Assembly: GCA_037903355.1 (NCBI GenBank)
Contig: JBAJFE010000033.1
Span: 1 to 64,000 of the forward strand
Direction: 5' to 3'
Origin: Trichuris trichiura
Taxonomy: Eukaryota > Nematoda > Enoplea > Trichinellida > Trichuridae
Length of the DNA: 64,000 nt
The translations under genes and the position numbers were made by a program. This document shows, in pieces, positions 1 to 11,167 of the stretch (positions within the stretch are counted from its first letter, which is position 1; each line of letters begins with the position of its first letter). The notes beneath the pieces are model-generated. The model was given only the letters and a program-made list of their open reading frames with translations, was not told where the DNA came from and made no database searches.

Positions 1-42
1 CGTGCGCTCTCGTTATGAATGCATTTATTGCGTTGGGTAATA
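1..42. other. window edge, nothing recognised
   Basis: Short edge sequence with no feature that I can support. Confidence 0.3.
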
Positions 43-207
43 CAGTCGAACCTCCATAAGTTGACCACCCAAGGGACCAGGAAAACCTGGTCAGCATAGG
101 AGGTGGTCGACGTATAGAGGTTGTCCTTGCGCTTATTAACGTGCTGACCAACCAACTGGTCAAAATTCGGTCAACTTAGGAGGTGGTAAACTTCGGAGGT
201 TCTACTG
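43..207. mobile_element. pogo/Tigger-type MITE
   Basis: A 165-bp stretch starts with CAGTCGAACCTCC and ends with the approximate reverse complement (GGAGGTTCTACTG), the terminal form typical of pogo/Tigger elements. Internal copies of the AGGAGGTGGT motif add sub-terminal repeats. A TA precedes the left end, but the right flank reads CA, so the target duplication is not intact. No coding capacity is visible; it is probably a non-autonomous derivative. Confidence 0.65.
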
Positions 208-544
208 CATTTGTACGTGCAATAAATCAACCCTGCATTGCTACAGGAAGAAATAACGTACCGCTTTTACAGCTAAGGAAGTTTCTAAACAACGAGTAAG
301 TATTCTTATTATCGCATTCGTTAGGATACAGCCCTTTTCAATTTCGTTTGCGTTCAACATTACATTTTTGGTTACAAAATGTCTTTTAACCGAACTGCCA
401 AGCGATGTAGGCGATTACATTTTTGCGGACCGTCGGTCCTTCGATCAGTTTCTATCGGACCGGCCATATTTGTTCGTACAAGCGGGAAAGTACAGTTATA
501 GCATGTTTGACGAACGAGCGGCATCTTTGCTGGTGTGTCTAAAT
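208..544. other. no feature recognised
   Basis: Unique-looking sequence between the MITE and the first hAT element. No open frame with recognisable content was found. Confidence 0.3.
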
Positions 545-3319
545 CAGTGTTTCTCAATGTGGGGCAGGTGCCCCACAAGGGGGACCTTTTGAAATCTAGG
601 GGGCCCGCTGGGGGGCCCATTTGAGCTGTGTGGGGCACATGCCCCACCTGGGCGATCGTGTTGACGTGCATCGTAAGGTGAGGTCCGAGGGTGAGGTATT
701 GTGCGTACTGGTTAGGATAACGTGGCAGGCTATGCCTGATGCCGGCTATCCCCCAATCCACCACATGAACCAATCACCGCTCGTGAAAATGACCATTCAA
801 AACACACGGAGAAGGGTTCGCAGGTTTGACATCGTTACCTTTCCGGCGTTGGGTTGAGTAAGGGAAGCTTTCTGCTGAGAAGCATTTAGCGCAGAGCACA
901 TGGTTCACATCAGAGAATAATTGTCCACGTTATCAGAATGCGCCATAGTTTTTGCGATATATTTGCACCTGCTTTACGATTCGACCACCGATTAGCACGT
1001 GTTCGCAGCTGCAGCTTGGTAGCAATGACTCTGCTTTAGAATTTTGTAAACGATTACCATCTCTTGCCCTGGCTCTGTGAAAAGTCGGCTCCCTTTTTCT
1101 TCCCTTTCTTTCTTCGCGCCTATTGTCCACGCAGCTACAATGGAAGCATACGCGTTAGCGACAGGGAATTGCGAGCGCTGCTCACACATGTTCTGGAAAC
1201 CTTTTCTCTGTACGGTTGCTTTTCTCCTACGTTCGCTCCAGTTTCGTCGGCACACATTCAGTAAGCTATATCGTGCGTACAACGTTGTCGCTGTAAGTCT
1301 GTGATATACCTGTCTAACTGATTTTGAGAAGTGACTTTGCAGACGCTCAGTCATAGCTCAGGCGAGCAAGAAATGCATGCAATAAAGTAGCGAATATCTT
1401 CGCCTTGGTTTTGCTGTTATGCCTGGTACAGAGCAACTACCAGTATGTTTGTTATGCGAAAGAGTTTTCTCAAACGAGTCTATGAAGCCGCCCAGAATAA
1501 AAGGCCATTTAATGAGGCGGCACCCGCACATGAGTAATAAGGACGTGTCCTACTACCGGGCCCTGAGGGAGAAAGTAATGAAGAAGAGAGCGGCGAACAG
1601 TATGGTACCTTTTCTTTCAAAACCAGATCGTGACGGACTTGCAGCGTCATATAGAATCTCATTGTTAATTGCGAAGGCGGGTTAGCCTCATACGATCGGC
1701 GAGAATATTGATCCCCGCAATAGCCGAAGTTCTGGAAACCGTGCTTCACCAAAACGCAGATGATGTTACCAGGAAAATACCACTGGGCAATGATACTGTT
1801 TAGAGACGAATCGATGCAATGGCAGAGGACACTGAAGAAACGCTCTGCTTTATGCTCAGAGAGAGCGAATTCTCGTTGCAATTGGATGAATCAACATTGC
1901 CTGGAAATGAATCGCTTTTATTGACCTACGTCAGGTTTATGAAAGAAGAACAGTTTGTAGAAGAATTATTGTTTTCGAAAGAATTGAGTAGACATAGAAG
2001 GGGTGAATCTATCTTTCAAGTAGTGGAAGAATTCTTTATGGAAAAAGCTATTTTCCTTCAGAACATAATAGCCGTGGCAACAGATGGTGCAGCAGCTATG
2101 CTCGGCTGTCAGCAAGGACTCATATCGTATCTAAAATGCATGGTTCCCAACGTGCTGTGTATCCATTGTATGCTGCACAGGCAGCATCTCGTAGCCCGTC
2201 GTTTGAGCCCACATTTTATTCGATCCCTTCGGTATGTCATCAACGCGGTAAACAAAATCAAAAGTAATCCACTCAGTGACAGACTTATTCGACCACTATA
2301 AGATAAAAATAACGGACTTCAATCGTCTACTTCTGCATACAGAAGTGAGATGGCTATCAAAAGGTGCTTGCCTGTCGAGGTTTTTCGTCCTGTACGAATC
2401 CGTTCTTCAATTTTTTGAAGAGGAGGACGCTTCGCTGAGCGAGAACTTGCGTAATCGGAAAGCGGACATCGCGTACTTAGCAGACTTGTTTTTTAAGTTT
2501 AATGAAATAAATAAGCAGCTCCAGGCGGACGATCTGAACTTGATTAAAACAAAATCCAATATCTCTGCGTTCATGTCAAAGCTGCTTCTCTTCAAGCGCA
2601 ACTTTGCAACGGGTGAGTTTTCCCAGTTTCAAAGTCTTTCCCAAATGGGAAACGAAGGTGGGATCTCTGAAGCGGATGCGGAATTGTACTGTGAGCATCT
2701 GCAAGCGCTGCACGACGATTTCACACGTCGTTTTCAAGACATTTTGTGTATGATGATCCCAAACTGGGTGATCAGTCCGGTAACAAATTTAGACAACGAA
2801 GAGATCTCGCTGCAAGAAGAGCTGCTGGAGATGCAGTCGAACATTGAGCTGAAGGCCAGGTTGTCACAGGATTATCAGCAGTTTTGGCTGCAGAAAAAAA
2901 TCCCGGAGTTGTACCCTGATGTATGAGATGTGGTAAAAAGTTTGCTGATTTGTCTTCCCTTATCGAGTCTAGTCGTGCACGCATGTAGTTTCGTTACGGG
3001 CGTAGTGACCAAGAAACGCAGTCAGCTGCAAATTGTCAGACGCGGCAATTTGCGTCCGCGAGTTACCTCGATCGAGCCCAACATCGACAGGCTAGTTCGA
3101 CTGCATCTGGGCGAGCTAAGCAGCTCTTGTTGTCTTCTCGAAAAACAATTTGCAGAAATAAATCTGTACAGCTGTAGTTCACCTTCCCGCGTTGCAACCA
3201 TTTCAGCCAATCAGTGCGTTGAAATTTGCCAATCAATGCGCTCGAAGTTGGCCACTCAGAATAGGGGGGCCCGGACGCTCAGAAGCGTTCTCAGGGGGGC
3301 GCAGGCTTGAGAAACACTG
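545..3319 (+). mobile_element. hAT transposon copy 1 (degenerate)
   Basis: The left end CAGTGTTTCTCAA and right end TTGAGAAACACTG are perfect 13-bp inverted repeats of the kind seen on hAT elements. The flanking 8 bp (GTCTAAAT and CCCCTAAA) agree only partly, so the duplication has decayed. The interior carries a broken transposase related to ZBED5/SCAND3-type hAT proteins. Near both ends lie blocks rich in GGGGG and CCCC, as in the intact copy at 9685-13323. Confidence 0.8.
1419..3130 (+). pseudogene. hAT transposase, ZBED5-like, broken
   Basis: This is a dead transposase, read in at least four pieces. Residues from 1419 give a BED-like zinc finger (CLLCERVFSNESMKPPRIK, then a His pair) that stops at 1683. 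A stop also sits near 1801. Positions 1819-2301 encode the first catalytic region (LQLDEST) and the second Asp region (VATDGAAAM), followed by a CxxH-type motif and a run into IKSNPLSDRL. A frameshift near 2290 leads into 2276-2926, which holds the conserved LLLHTEVRWLSKG block and the pre-dimerisation helices. Another shift near 2926 leads to the hAT C-terminal dimerisation region (2930-3110). The domain order and spacing match the intact frame at 11168-12889. It is not a host gene. Confidence 0.85.
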
Positions 3320-3734
3320 CCCCTAAAATATGATCCCACTCCTCTTACCGGACAAAACGCACTGTAAGAGAATTCAGGATAAGAATACCGCGGATAAAGG
3401 GGGCCAACTCAAAATGTCAACTGCTTGGGATTTTCACATTCGATATTTTAACCATTCGACGTTTTGGCTAATCAGTAGTATAGGCATTTCTTCGTTAACA
3501 AAGATTGGTAGGTCCGAAAAAATTGTTGGTAAAGCTAACACTTGTAAGTCAAGGAAGCGCTTGCCAATTTTTAACATGGAATGCTGCTTTAAGTGATCCT
3601 GATTTCCTGGAGACAGTCTGTCAAGCTTTGCTGGCAGGGGATGCAACGCGGGGAAACATGCGCAGCAATAATGCATAGTAAAAATAGCGACAGTGAATGA
3701 CAGGAATACATTTTAAGTAAAAACGGCTTATGTA
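3320..3734. other. no feature recognised
   Basis: Unassigned sequence between hAT copy 1 and the Penelope-type inverted repeat. No open frame has recognisable homology. Confidence 0.3.
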
Positions 3735-3963
3735 CAGTGTATTTTCACGTTAAACTGTCTTTATTACGGATCTACTGTCCCGTTGATACGAACAATAAAC
3801 GATAACTGTCCTCCGGAGCTTTTGGGTCTGTCGCGACCCGTCGTCAGCGGTCAATATGTGTGTCTTATTGACCCAAAAGCTCCGGAGGACAGTTATCGTT
3901 TATTGTTCGTATCAACGGGACAGTAGATCCATAATAAAGACAGTTGAACATGAAAACACACAG
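3735..3963. repeat. Penelope pLTR inverted repeat
   Basis: Two arms of about 94 bp (3735-3828 and 3870-3963) are nearly perfect reverse complements around a 41-bp centre. The arms contain the CTCCGGAGCTTTTGGGTC block that also flanks the GIY-YIG-bearing Penelope sequence at 38490-39590. The loop carries the CTGACGA half of a hammerhead-like motif. This fits an inverted pair of Penelope pseudo-LTR ends with no coding body. Confidence 0.75.
3813..3850 (-). ncRNA. hammerhead-like ribozyme motif
   Basis: Minus strand: CCG, CTGACGA, C, stem GGGTC/GACCC, AAA, AGCTC, CGG. Stem I pairs CCG with CGG. The G of the conserved GAA is replaced by A, so this copy may be inactive. It lies at the centre of the inverted repeat. 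Confidence 0.5.
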
Positions 3964-4587
3964 TCCTGTACCAAAACATCACATCTCCAGTGTATTTTCA
4001 CTGCTCTATGGAAGGCTGAAACTGCGGAGGGACGAGTGGCGGAGAGAGCTGCAAAATCTTATGGCTCTACCTGAGGAGCCAATTGTCCGACCTACATATC
4101 TGCTTCCATGAAGGATGATTACCGCATTTCTTCGGTTGCTGCATTTGAGGTTGAAGGCGACTCTCAGGAGACTGATTAACTGCCTCTGCCTTGACTTGCT
4201 TGCCACAAGAACAGAGATATATTTCGAGGAAGAGCGTAGGTATCACTGGTATAAGTCAGAACTGTGGTTATTTGCAGCCAGTGCTGTTTGTTCTTCTGTC
4301 AACAGCACGGAAGGACACTTGATAAATTCGCACAAGCGGACACTGGCTAATCGTCACACGGGATCAGAAAAAAATGGCACGGATTGTAAAAGCCAGCTAT
4401 TGCTCCGTCGCACTTTCGTGAAAACAAAGAAAGGCTACGCAGTTCGTTCGTAAAGCGAAAATAGATACGAACTAAGCTCTTTCGTGAAAGCGAACATTGG
4501 TAAATCGGAAGATGCCCGTAACATTTTCGCTATTTCGACCATTCGACGTTACGATTTTCAAGATTCTGACCCCAACGCAAGTTACTA
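3964..4587. other. no feature recognised
   Basis: A gene-free stretch with no recognisable element. Short repeated phrases about a CCATTCGACGTT motif also occur near 3450, which hints at an old repeat. Confidence 0.3.
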
Positions 4588-4595
4588 GAAATTTG

Positions 4596-5562
4596 GGGTC
4601 TAGTATGTTGTCTCCCCACCGGAAGTTCAGGCGGCTACTTCAAAGCGTTATCTGCAAATCTACGGCGTAATAAATGGTTGTTATCGGCGCAACGGACGGA
4701 CGTTATCTTCAGGTTTAGTGAAAGGATGGAATTCAGCAGGTGCGCATGCATTGTAGTTACAGGAAACACAATGGGGCCTGCAGGTGTTCAAGCTGAGACG
4801 TCGTGTAGGAATTCGTGAAAAACATCGCAGGTCAACTTTCCGAGCTGAGGCGTGCCTTGGTAGACAGGGTAAATCTCATTCTGCGTTATGTCTGTCCCGG
4901 GATCTAGTGACAACTTGCCATCGACAAGTGGAGGCACCGCAAAGAGGCACTGACGCCTTCTGCCTGATTAGGTACACCCGAGTGAACCCGTCGGATGCGC
5001 CTGCAGCGAAATCGACGCGTTGCCTTCGTCAGGGTGAGCGCCTGCGTTAGCAGTACATACGCTTTTTCCCTTTTTCCGTTACTCACTGCTTGCGTGTTCA
5101 GTGATTGCTAAATAACGTTAATTTGCGCCAAGCTTCTTGTCGTTTGCTTCACGGTCAAAACTGCAAAACCCAACAACAGCAACGAACACGCGTCATGTTA
5201 ACGTTTAGGCTTAGGCTTAGGCTTAGGCTTAGGCCTAGGCTTAGGCTTAGGCTTAGGTTTAGGCTTAGGCTTAGGCTTAGGCTTAGGCTTAAGCTTAGGC
5301 TTAGGCTTAGGCCTAGGCTTAGGCTTAGGCTACGGCAGGTCAGGACGGCCGGCAGGGTTATAGAACGCACTTGCAAACAATCAGCAGAACGGCCAACTGT
5401 TTCCAGATGTGCAGCGTTCCTTTGCTGATACGCATCGCTCGTATGTGTACACAGTGAACAATAGCTTAGGTCAGCCATTGTTCAGTTGACGTAGTAATGG
5501 TCACGTGACCGGCTTTGAAGTTGCCGCCTGAACTTCCGGTGGGGAGACAACATACAAGACCC
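4596..5562. mobile_element. Merlin-type non-autonomous element 1
   Basis: The ends GGGTCTAGTATGTTGTC and its reverse-complement counterpart form terminal inverted repeats of about 40 bp. They are flanked by a perfect 8-bp duplication GAAATTTG (4588-4595 and 5563-5570), the length usual for Merlin elements. The interior has no intact transposase. It matches the elements at 5623-6922 and 7911-9354 over long stretches, and those retain both edges of a Merlin coding region. It carries an expanded hexamer array at 5205-5330. Confidence 0.85.
5205..5330 (+). repeat. (TTAGGC)21 array inside Merlin element
   Basis: About 21 units of TTAGGC with a few substitutions (TTAGGT, TTAAGC, CTAGGC). Sister elements at 6685, 8881 and 9104 have only one to three copies at the same internal site, so the array expanded from a short seed inside the transposon. 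TTAGGC is the nematode telomere unit. The position inside an element with an intact target duplication argues against a telomeric origin. Confidence 0.95.
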
Positions 5563-5570
5563 GAAATTTG

Positions 5571-5622
5571 TGATTACGAATAGTCCGCCTACTTTCTTAG
5601 CGCTTTAATCAGTTGAAAAAAG
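5571..5622. other. spacer between Merlin elements
   Basis: 52 bp between two Merlin-type elements. It could be target sequence shared with the Gypsy fragment to the right, but nothing shows this. Confidence 0.3.
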
Positions 5623-5793
5623 GGGTCTACTATGTTGTCTGTCCACCGGAAGTTGCGGCGGCTAGTTCAAAGCGTAATCTGCCACTCTACAGCGTAATAA
5701 ATGGTTATTACCGGCACAACGGAAGGGACGTTATCGTCAGGTTTAGTGAACACGCGCTGAGTTGTTGGCGCGCCAGCACAACGGAGCATCAGT

Positions 5794-5940
5794 GGCACAT
5801 GCAGTGACCCGGTTATCGGTCTAACGGATTAGTGCCGAAGAATTCTGGTAAACTGCAACGTAATAGGCACATGCAGTGACCCGGTTATCGGTCTAACGGA
5901 TTAGCGCCGAAGAATTTTGCTACACTGCAACGTAGTAGCG
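5794..5940. repeat. 72-bp tandem duplication in Merlin element 2
   Basis: The block starting GGCACATGCAGTGACCCGG at 5794 is repeated at 5866 with few differences. Element 3 has related but diverged copies at 7998-8120. This looks like slippage or unequal exchange in the element's sub-terminal region. Confidence 0.85.
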
Positions 5941-6199
5941 TCTGTAAGTGTCACTGATGCGTTTAGTGACCTGTAGGAAAGAGCGAAGGTGAGGGAATTA
6001 AGCGGGTGCGCATGCATTGAAGGTATGGGAAACACAGCGGAGCGAGTAGGTGTTCAAGCTGAGACCTCGTCTAGCAATTCGTGAAAAACATCGGAGGTCA
6101 ACTGTCCGAGCTGCGGCGTGCCTTGGCAGACTGGGTAAATCTCATTCTGCGTTAAGTCTGTCCCGGGATCTAGCAGTAACTTCCCATCGACAAGTGAAG

Positions 6200-6420
6200 G
6201 CACCGTAAAGGTGGCACGAAGAAGGCGCAATATACGGAGGGGCATCGACTGGCTGCAGGAGACAGTGCTAGACGAAAAGGCGGCTGTGCTTTCCCTACGC
6301 GGCAAGGGACTGCTGCACAGCGAGAGGCTCCTCCTTCGGCTGCACCCACCCTGACAGGACGAGCCGCCAGCGCCACAGCCGTTGCCACAGTCAACGGTAT
6401 GTCGAGCGTTAACGTTTACT
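6200..6420 (+). pseudogene. internally deleted Merlin transposase remnant
   Basis: Comparison with 43800-44860 shows what is left. The region before the CxxC zinc motif (RGIDWL to LLHSER) is fused to the extreme C-terminal coding segment and its flank (CACCCACCCTGACAGGACG). The DDE core is gone. The same junction is present in element 3 at 8430-8610, so both copies descend from one deletion derivative. Confidence 0.75.
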
Positions 6421-6922
6421 TCCTCTGACGCCTTCTGCCTGATTAGGTACACCCGAGTGAACCCGTCGGATGCGCCTATAGCGAAATCGACGCGTCGCCT
6501 TCGTCAGGCTGAGCTCCTGCGTTAGCAGTACGTATGCTTTTTCCCTTTTTGCGTTACTCATTGCTCGCCTGTTCAGTGATCGCTAAATAACGTTACTTTG
6601 CGCTACGCTTCTTGTCGTTTACACCACGGTCAAAACTGCAAAACCCAACAGCGCAACGAACACGCGTCATGTTACGGTTTAGACTTAGACTAAGGCAGGA
6701 CAGGATGGCCGGCACGGTTATAGCACGCACTTGGAAACAATTACCAGAACGGGCAACTGTTTCCAGGTGTGCAGCGTTCCTTCGCTAATACGCATCGCTC
6801 GCATCGGTGCACAGTGAACAATGGCTTAGGCCACCCATTGTTCACGTGACATAATAATCCCCACTTGACCTCCTTTGAAGTTGCCGCCTCAACTTTCGGT
6901 GGGAGACCAATGCACAAGACCC

Positions 6923-7902
6923 GTCGGAAATAAGAACAGGAGGATGCACGGAGGACATGCAAAACGTGCGCATGAAGTCGATGGATAAGGTAACAAGTTC
7001 CAGTCAGCGCACAAGGTTCTCAGCAAAATGGCATCGCTGTTGCGGAGCACATGACGCCCAATCGTGCCGATTCATTAACGAACGTTGCTGGTGTTGTCAA
7101 CGAACTGGCCACATAGAACGTGTTTGTCGAAAAACGTACTCTGAATACAGTACAAATCTTCAGAGAACTCGTCAAAGCAGAAGAAAGACTTCTGACCGTG
7201 TTCGAATGCATGCTTTTACACAGCAACTAGAAACACTTTGTCCTAAAAATCGTGCAGATTTGTACTCTCTGAACTCCCTGACGTCCGATATGAAGAATCT
7301 ATTTTTGGCTAATGTCCTCATCAAAAGGAAGCCCCCTAACAATGGAAATTAACTCAGGATCAGCCTGTCCGTTGATTAATCAACGTATTTCATAAATTAA
7401 AACTCCACATTGTCGAACAGATGCACTCTGCGAAGATAATGCGCATATGGCCGAAGAAACAGCTTGAAGTAAGAAGTGGAAGTTGAAACCCTGTTTTACG
7501 GCCGCAAATGTCGACTGCCACTGTTGATTGTTAACGAGTTTGGCGCAATCCTCGTGGGACGTGATTGGTTTCAACCGCTACGGATATCCGTTGTAGGAAT
7601 TCACCAGGTGTGCCATGGACACGCTGGTTACGTGCTTTTACGCTATCCAGCATTATCCAATGAGGATACAAACGTACACAATGGTCCCCTAGTGAGCATC
7701 GAAAGAGAAAAGAATGCTACAGCGAAATTTCTCAGATGCTGCGATGTCAAAATTGGATGCTGCCTTAGAAAGCCTGATTAAGCAAGGTATCCTAGGGCCG
7801 GTGAAGTATTCATAATGGGCCACGTCTGTAGTTCCAGTTGTAAAGAGAAATGAGGAACTACGAGTTTGCGGTGATTATAGCTCGACGGTAAACTCAGCGA
7901 CG
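6923..7902 (+). pseudogene. Gypsy-type retrotransposon, gag/protease part
   Basis: This is the left surviving piece of an LTR retrotransposon Pol region. At about 7094-7135 a CCHC zinc knuckle (CWCCQRTGHIERVC, C-x2-C-x4-H-x4-C) ends a Gag-like frame (6957-7352). At 7342 a retropepsin-like start reads MEINSGSACPLIN. The family has Asp-Thr/Ser-Gly here, so the catalytic Asp has become Asn. Positions 7476-7781 encode the post-protease segment (RLPLLIV, then VGRDWF) typical of Gypsy pol. A further frame near 7830-7900 (VPVVKRN, LRVCGDY) starts the reverse transcriptase. A Merlin element cuts the RT at 7903. Several frameshifts and stops are present. The 5' LTR was not found. Confidence 0.8.
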
Positions 7903-7910
7903 AAAAAAGA

Positions 7911-9354
7911 GGGTCTATGATGCCACGGCGACGCCGGAAGTGTCAGGCGGCTACTTCATAGCGTAATCTCCCTCTCTACAGCGTCGTAAAAGGTTATCAG
8001 CAGCACAACGGGACCTGGTTATCGGTGTAACAGATTAGCGCCGAAGCCAATCTGCCAAACTGAAACGTAACGGGCTCATGCAGTGACCCGGTTGTCGGTC
8101 TAACCGATTCGCGCCGAAGTATTTCGGTGCACTGCAATGTAATAGCGTCTGCTTGTGTCACTGTTGTGTGTAGTGACCCCTAGGAATTAGCGAAGGTGAT
8201 GGAATGTAGCACCTGCGCTTTCATTGAAGGTATGGGTAATACAATGAGGCGTGCAGGTGTTCCAGCTGAGTTCTCGTCTAGCATTTCGAGAAAAACATCG
8301 GAGGTCAAGTGTCCCAGCTTCGGCGTGCGTTTCTAGACAGGGTAAATCTCATTCTGCGTTATGTCTGTCCCGGGATCTAGTGGCCACTTCCCATCGACAA
8401 GTGAAGGCAGCGTAAATGTGGCACGAAGAAGGGCGCAATATTCGTAGGGGCATCGACTGGCTGCAGGAGACAGTGCCAGACGAAAAGGCGGCTGTGCTTT
8501 CCCTGCGCGGCAAGGGACTGCTGCACAGCCAGGGCTCCTTCGGTTGCACCCACCCTGACAGGACGAGCCGCCAGCGCCACAGCCGTTGTCACAGTCAACG
8601 GTATGTCGAGCGTTAACGTTTACTTCCTCTGACGCCTTCTGCCTGATTAGGTACACCCGAGTGAACCCGTCGGATGCGCCTATAGCGAAATTGACGCGTC
8701 GCCTTCATCAGGCTGAGCGCCTGCGTTAGCAGTACGTATGCTTTTTCTCCTTTTGCGTTAGTCAATGCTCGCTTGTTCAGTGATCGCTAAATAACGTTAC
8801 TTTGCGCTATGCTTCTTGTCGTTTGCGCCACGGTCAAAACTGCATAACCCAACAGCAGCAACGAACACGCGTTATGTTAAGGTTTAGGCTTAGGCTAGGG
8901 CAGAGCACGATGGCCGGCGTCGTTATAGCTCGCACTTGGAAACAATTGCCTGAACGGGCAACTGTTTCCAGGTGTGCAGCTTTCTTTCGCTAATACGCAT
9001 CGCGCATGATAGCTAAATAACGTTACTTTGCGCCATGCTTCTTGTCGTTTGCGCCACGGTCAAAACTGCATAACCCCAAAGCAGCCACGAACACGGGTTG
9101 TGTTTAGGTTTAGGCTTAGGCTAGGGCAGAGCACGATGGCCGGCACAATCATACCTGCCAGTTTGAAACAATTGCCAGAACGGGCAACTGTGTCCAGGTG
9201 TTCATCGTTCTTTTGGTAATATGCGTCGTTCGCATCAGTGCGCAGTGAACAATAGTTTAGGACACCCATTGTTCAGGTTACGCAATAATCCCCACTTGTC
9301 CTCCTTTGAAGTCGCCGCCAAATACTTCCGGCGTCGCCGTGGCACAAAAGACCC
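7911..9354. mobile_element. Merlin-type non-autonomous element 3, inside Gypsy RT
   Basis: The element starts GGGTCTATGATGCC and ends GGCACAAAAGACCC, with extended terminal inverted repeats. The perfect 8-bp duplication AAAAAAGA (7903-7910 and 9355-9362) flanks it. It carries the same internally deleted Merlin coding remnant as element 2 (8430-8610). It also has a tandem duplication of about 226 bp (8786-9011 and the following copy), each with a short TTAGGC seed. The Gypsy RT reads on directly at both sides once the element and one duplication copy are ignored. Confidence 0.9.
8786..9237. repeat. 226-bp tandem duplication in Merlin element 3
   Basis: GCTAAATAACGTTACTTTGCG begins at 8786 and again at 9012, each followed by the same CTTCTTGTCGTTTGCGCC block and a short TTAGGC seed. 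The two units differ by scattered substitutions. Confidence 0.85.
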
Positions 9355-9362
9355 AAAAAAGA

Positions 9363-9684
9363 TGCACTTCCTTTATCTACGATGACAGAATTATTGACTG
9401 CTTTAGCTGGTGGTGTTTTGTTCAGCAAACTTGACCTAGCTCAAGCGTATTTGCAACTGAAGGCTGATAAGCATACGGCGGAGTTGCTGACCCTGAATAC
9501 ACCTAAAGGGCTAATGCAAACGAGACGTCTACCGTTCGTCGTGCGCGTTGCCCCGAGTATTTACCAAAAGTTCATAGAGACGCCCGTAGCTAGTTTAGAT
9601 GGTTGGCTTATCTCGGAGACGTATTGATCACAAGACGAACTGAAGAAGAGCACTGGAAACGAGTACAAGCTGTATTTGCTAGAC
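9363..9684 (+). pseudogene. Gypsy reverse transcriptase core
   Basis: This continues the reverse transcriptase interrupted at 7903. Visible motifs are LPLSTMTELL, motif A region FSKLDLAQAYLQL, the NTPKGL turn, and motif B region APSIYQKFIE. The catalytic box, reached after a 1-base frameshift near 9605, reads YLGDVLIT instead of YLDD, so a metal-binding Asp is lost. The frame is cut at 9684 by hAT copy 2 and resumes at 13324 after the duplicated octamer TGCTAGAC. Confidence 0.85.
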
Positions 9685-10559
9685 CAGTGTTTCTCAACCG
9701 GGGCCCTGAAAGCCAGGGGGCCCTAGAGGATAATGCCGCAAGAGATTGTCCCAGTCAGCAGTTCAGCGGTAATACGTAGCGTAGGAAAGTAATACGGTGG
9801 GCCTATTTGTCACTAACGAGAAGGCGTTGACAGCCCAACAGAGAATGTTCCATTGCAAAGTCAGGACGTGTGGACGTTTTCTTTCTTCTCTGTGAGCCAA
9901 TGAAAAACATGTTTTTACATTCCCTCCTGCCCGGTATGCTTCTAAAAAGTCTCTGTCCCAGGCGTGCTTCTAAAAGGCTCTTGGCTTTTCGGTAGGGAGC
10001 AGTTCGCGGAAATGTGTTCCATCTGCACACCCTTCTATCAACCCATAAAAACTTGTTATTCTATTTTTCTCGTGCAGTGCAAACAAGCGCTGTGCCCTTC
10101 CGTTTTTGTGAACGGAATTTCAAAATGTTGGAAATGAGATATTCCAGGCTGGCACGAAGCTGGAACAGTTTAATTACAAAAGCAGCGCAGCAGAGCAAGC
10201 AACTGATCTAAACGGGCACACGAGAAGAGAGAGAGAGAACAGAACAGCAAAAGAGAAACGTCTGCGTGCGCAAAGTATAAATTCCTGCTCTGCAGTGATT
10301 AATGGCCCGTGCGTGGGCTGATAATTGCCTGCGCCGCGAGTCACTCTTACTGACGTGTGTTTGGGCGCTATTCCCCAACACAGAACAACTCATTCCATCC
10401 GATCGTTCGTAACACAATAGCAGCCGGTAATATATTCCCGTACGTACGGCTTTTCCGTCGCACATTCTCTACCTTTTCCCTCGACTCATAAAGGCACCAA
10501 CTCATAGAAGCGTACCCTACCATTCCTTTCTCCCTGGTCTGCGCTGAACAAACAGCATT

Positions 10560-10802
10560 TATAGTGATCCTTTTCTATTATTCACGCGGACTCTATGCGG
10601 CGCGACAGGAGCAGCCAAAGCAAGAAAGCTGTGAGCACTAGCAGACAAGGTCTTCTGTTCCAGTGACAGCGCGCGTCAGTCAGTCGTCTCGGTCTTTCGT
10701 TCCTCCGTTGAATTGCTGGTATTAGTTGCTGTACTCGACTGCCGAAGTGGTCATTTTGTGGTGACCGTCTGCTACAGTATTAGCCCTTCGTCACAGACTC
10801 AC
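10560..10802 (+). promoter_or_regulatory. putative hAT promoter/first exon ending in donor
   Basis: The stretch before the GTAAGTG donor at 10803 would be the transcribed leader of the hAT element if the upstream splice is used. No clear TATA box is visible. The matching leader of hAT copy 1 (about 900-1340) is recognisably similar only in position. Confidence 0.3.
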
Positions 10803-11167
10803 GTAAGTGAAATCGTTTGTACAACTTTATAAAAAATGCAATAGAAGGGAACGGCTACCTAGTAAGTAGGCGCGGTTCCTGAGGTTGTGCTTTAAAAACA
10901 GTTATCGGTTCTATTCCTAAGGAAGTATAGTAGACGAAACAGGAGTTGCGCACCAGCAAATGCGAGGAAAGAAGTCTTGAAAAACGGACTTTCGGTGGTC
11001 ATTTCACGTTTGCTACCGTAACAGTGTTAGTATTGGCTAAGGAACTGCAATTGCAGTGCGCTCAACTCGCCATTTGGAAGAAATAAATTTTTACAGATTG
11101 AACCATTTCAGAAAGCAAGAAAAAGTGCAGGCAGTACAATGCTGAATATCTTAAGTATGGTTTCGTT

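Larger units (their letters stand above)
5623..6922. mobile_element. Merlin-type non-autonomous element 2
   Basis: The element starts GGGTCTACTATGTTGTC and ends in the matching inverted form (CAAGACCC). The flanking 8-mers GAAAAAAG and GTCGGAAA do not match, so one end may have been replaced by recombination or the duplication lost. Around 6200-6420 it keeps the start of a Merlin reading frame up to the LLHSER region. This is joined directly to the last part of the coding region (LHPP) and its downstream sequence, with the catalytic core missing. The full-length relative is at 43409-45028. Confidence 0.8.

Noticed and set aside
5205..5330. Telomere or chromosome end
   Set aside because: The array lies inside a Merlin element with matching ends and an intact 8-bp duplication, and sister copies have short versions at the same site.
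5105..5478. Open frames rich in Arg-Leu or Leu-Ser
   Set aside because: Translations of the TTAGGC array in two directions, without start context or homology.
5615..6930. Target duplication for Merlin element 2
   Set aside because: Flanking 8-mers GAAAAAAG and GTCGGAAA do not match.
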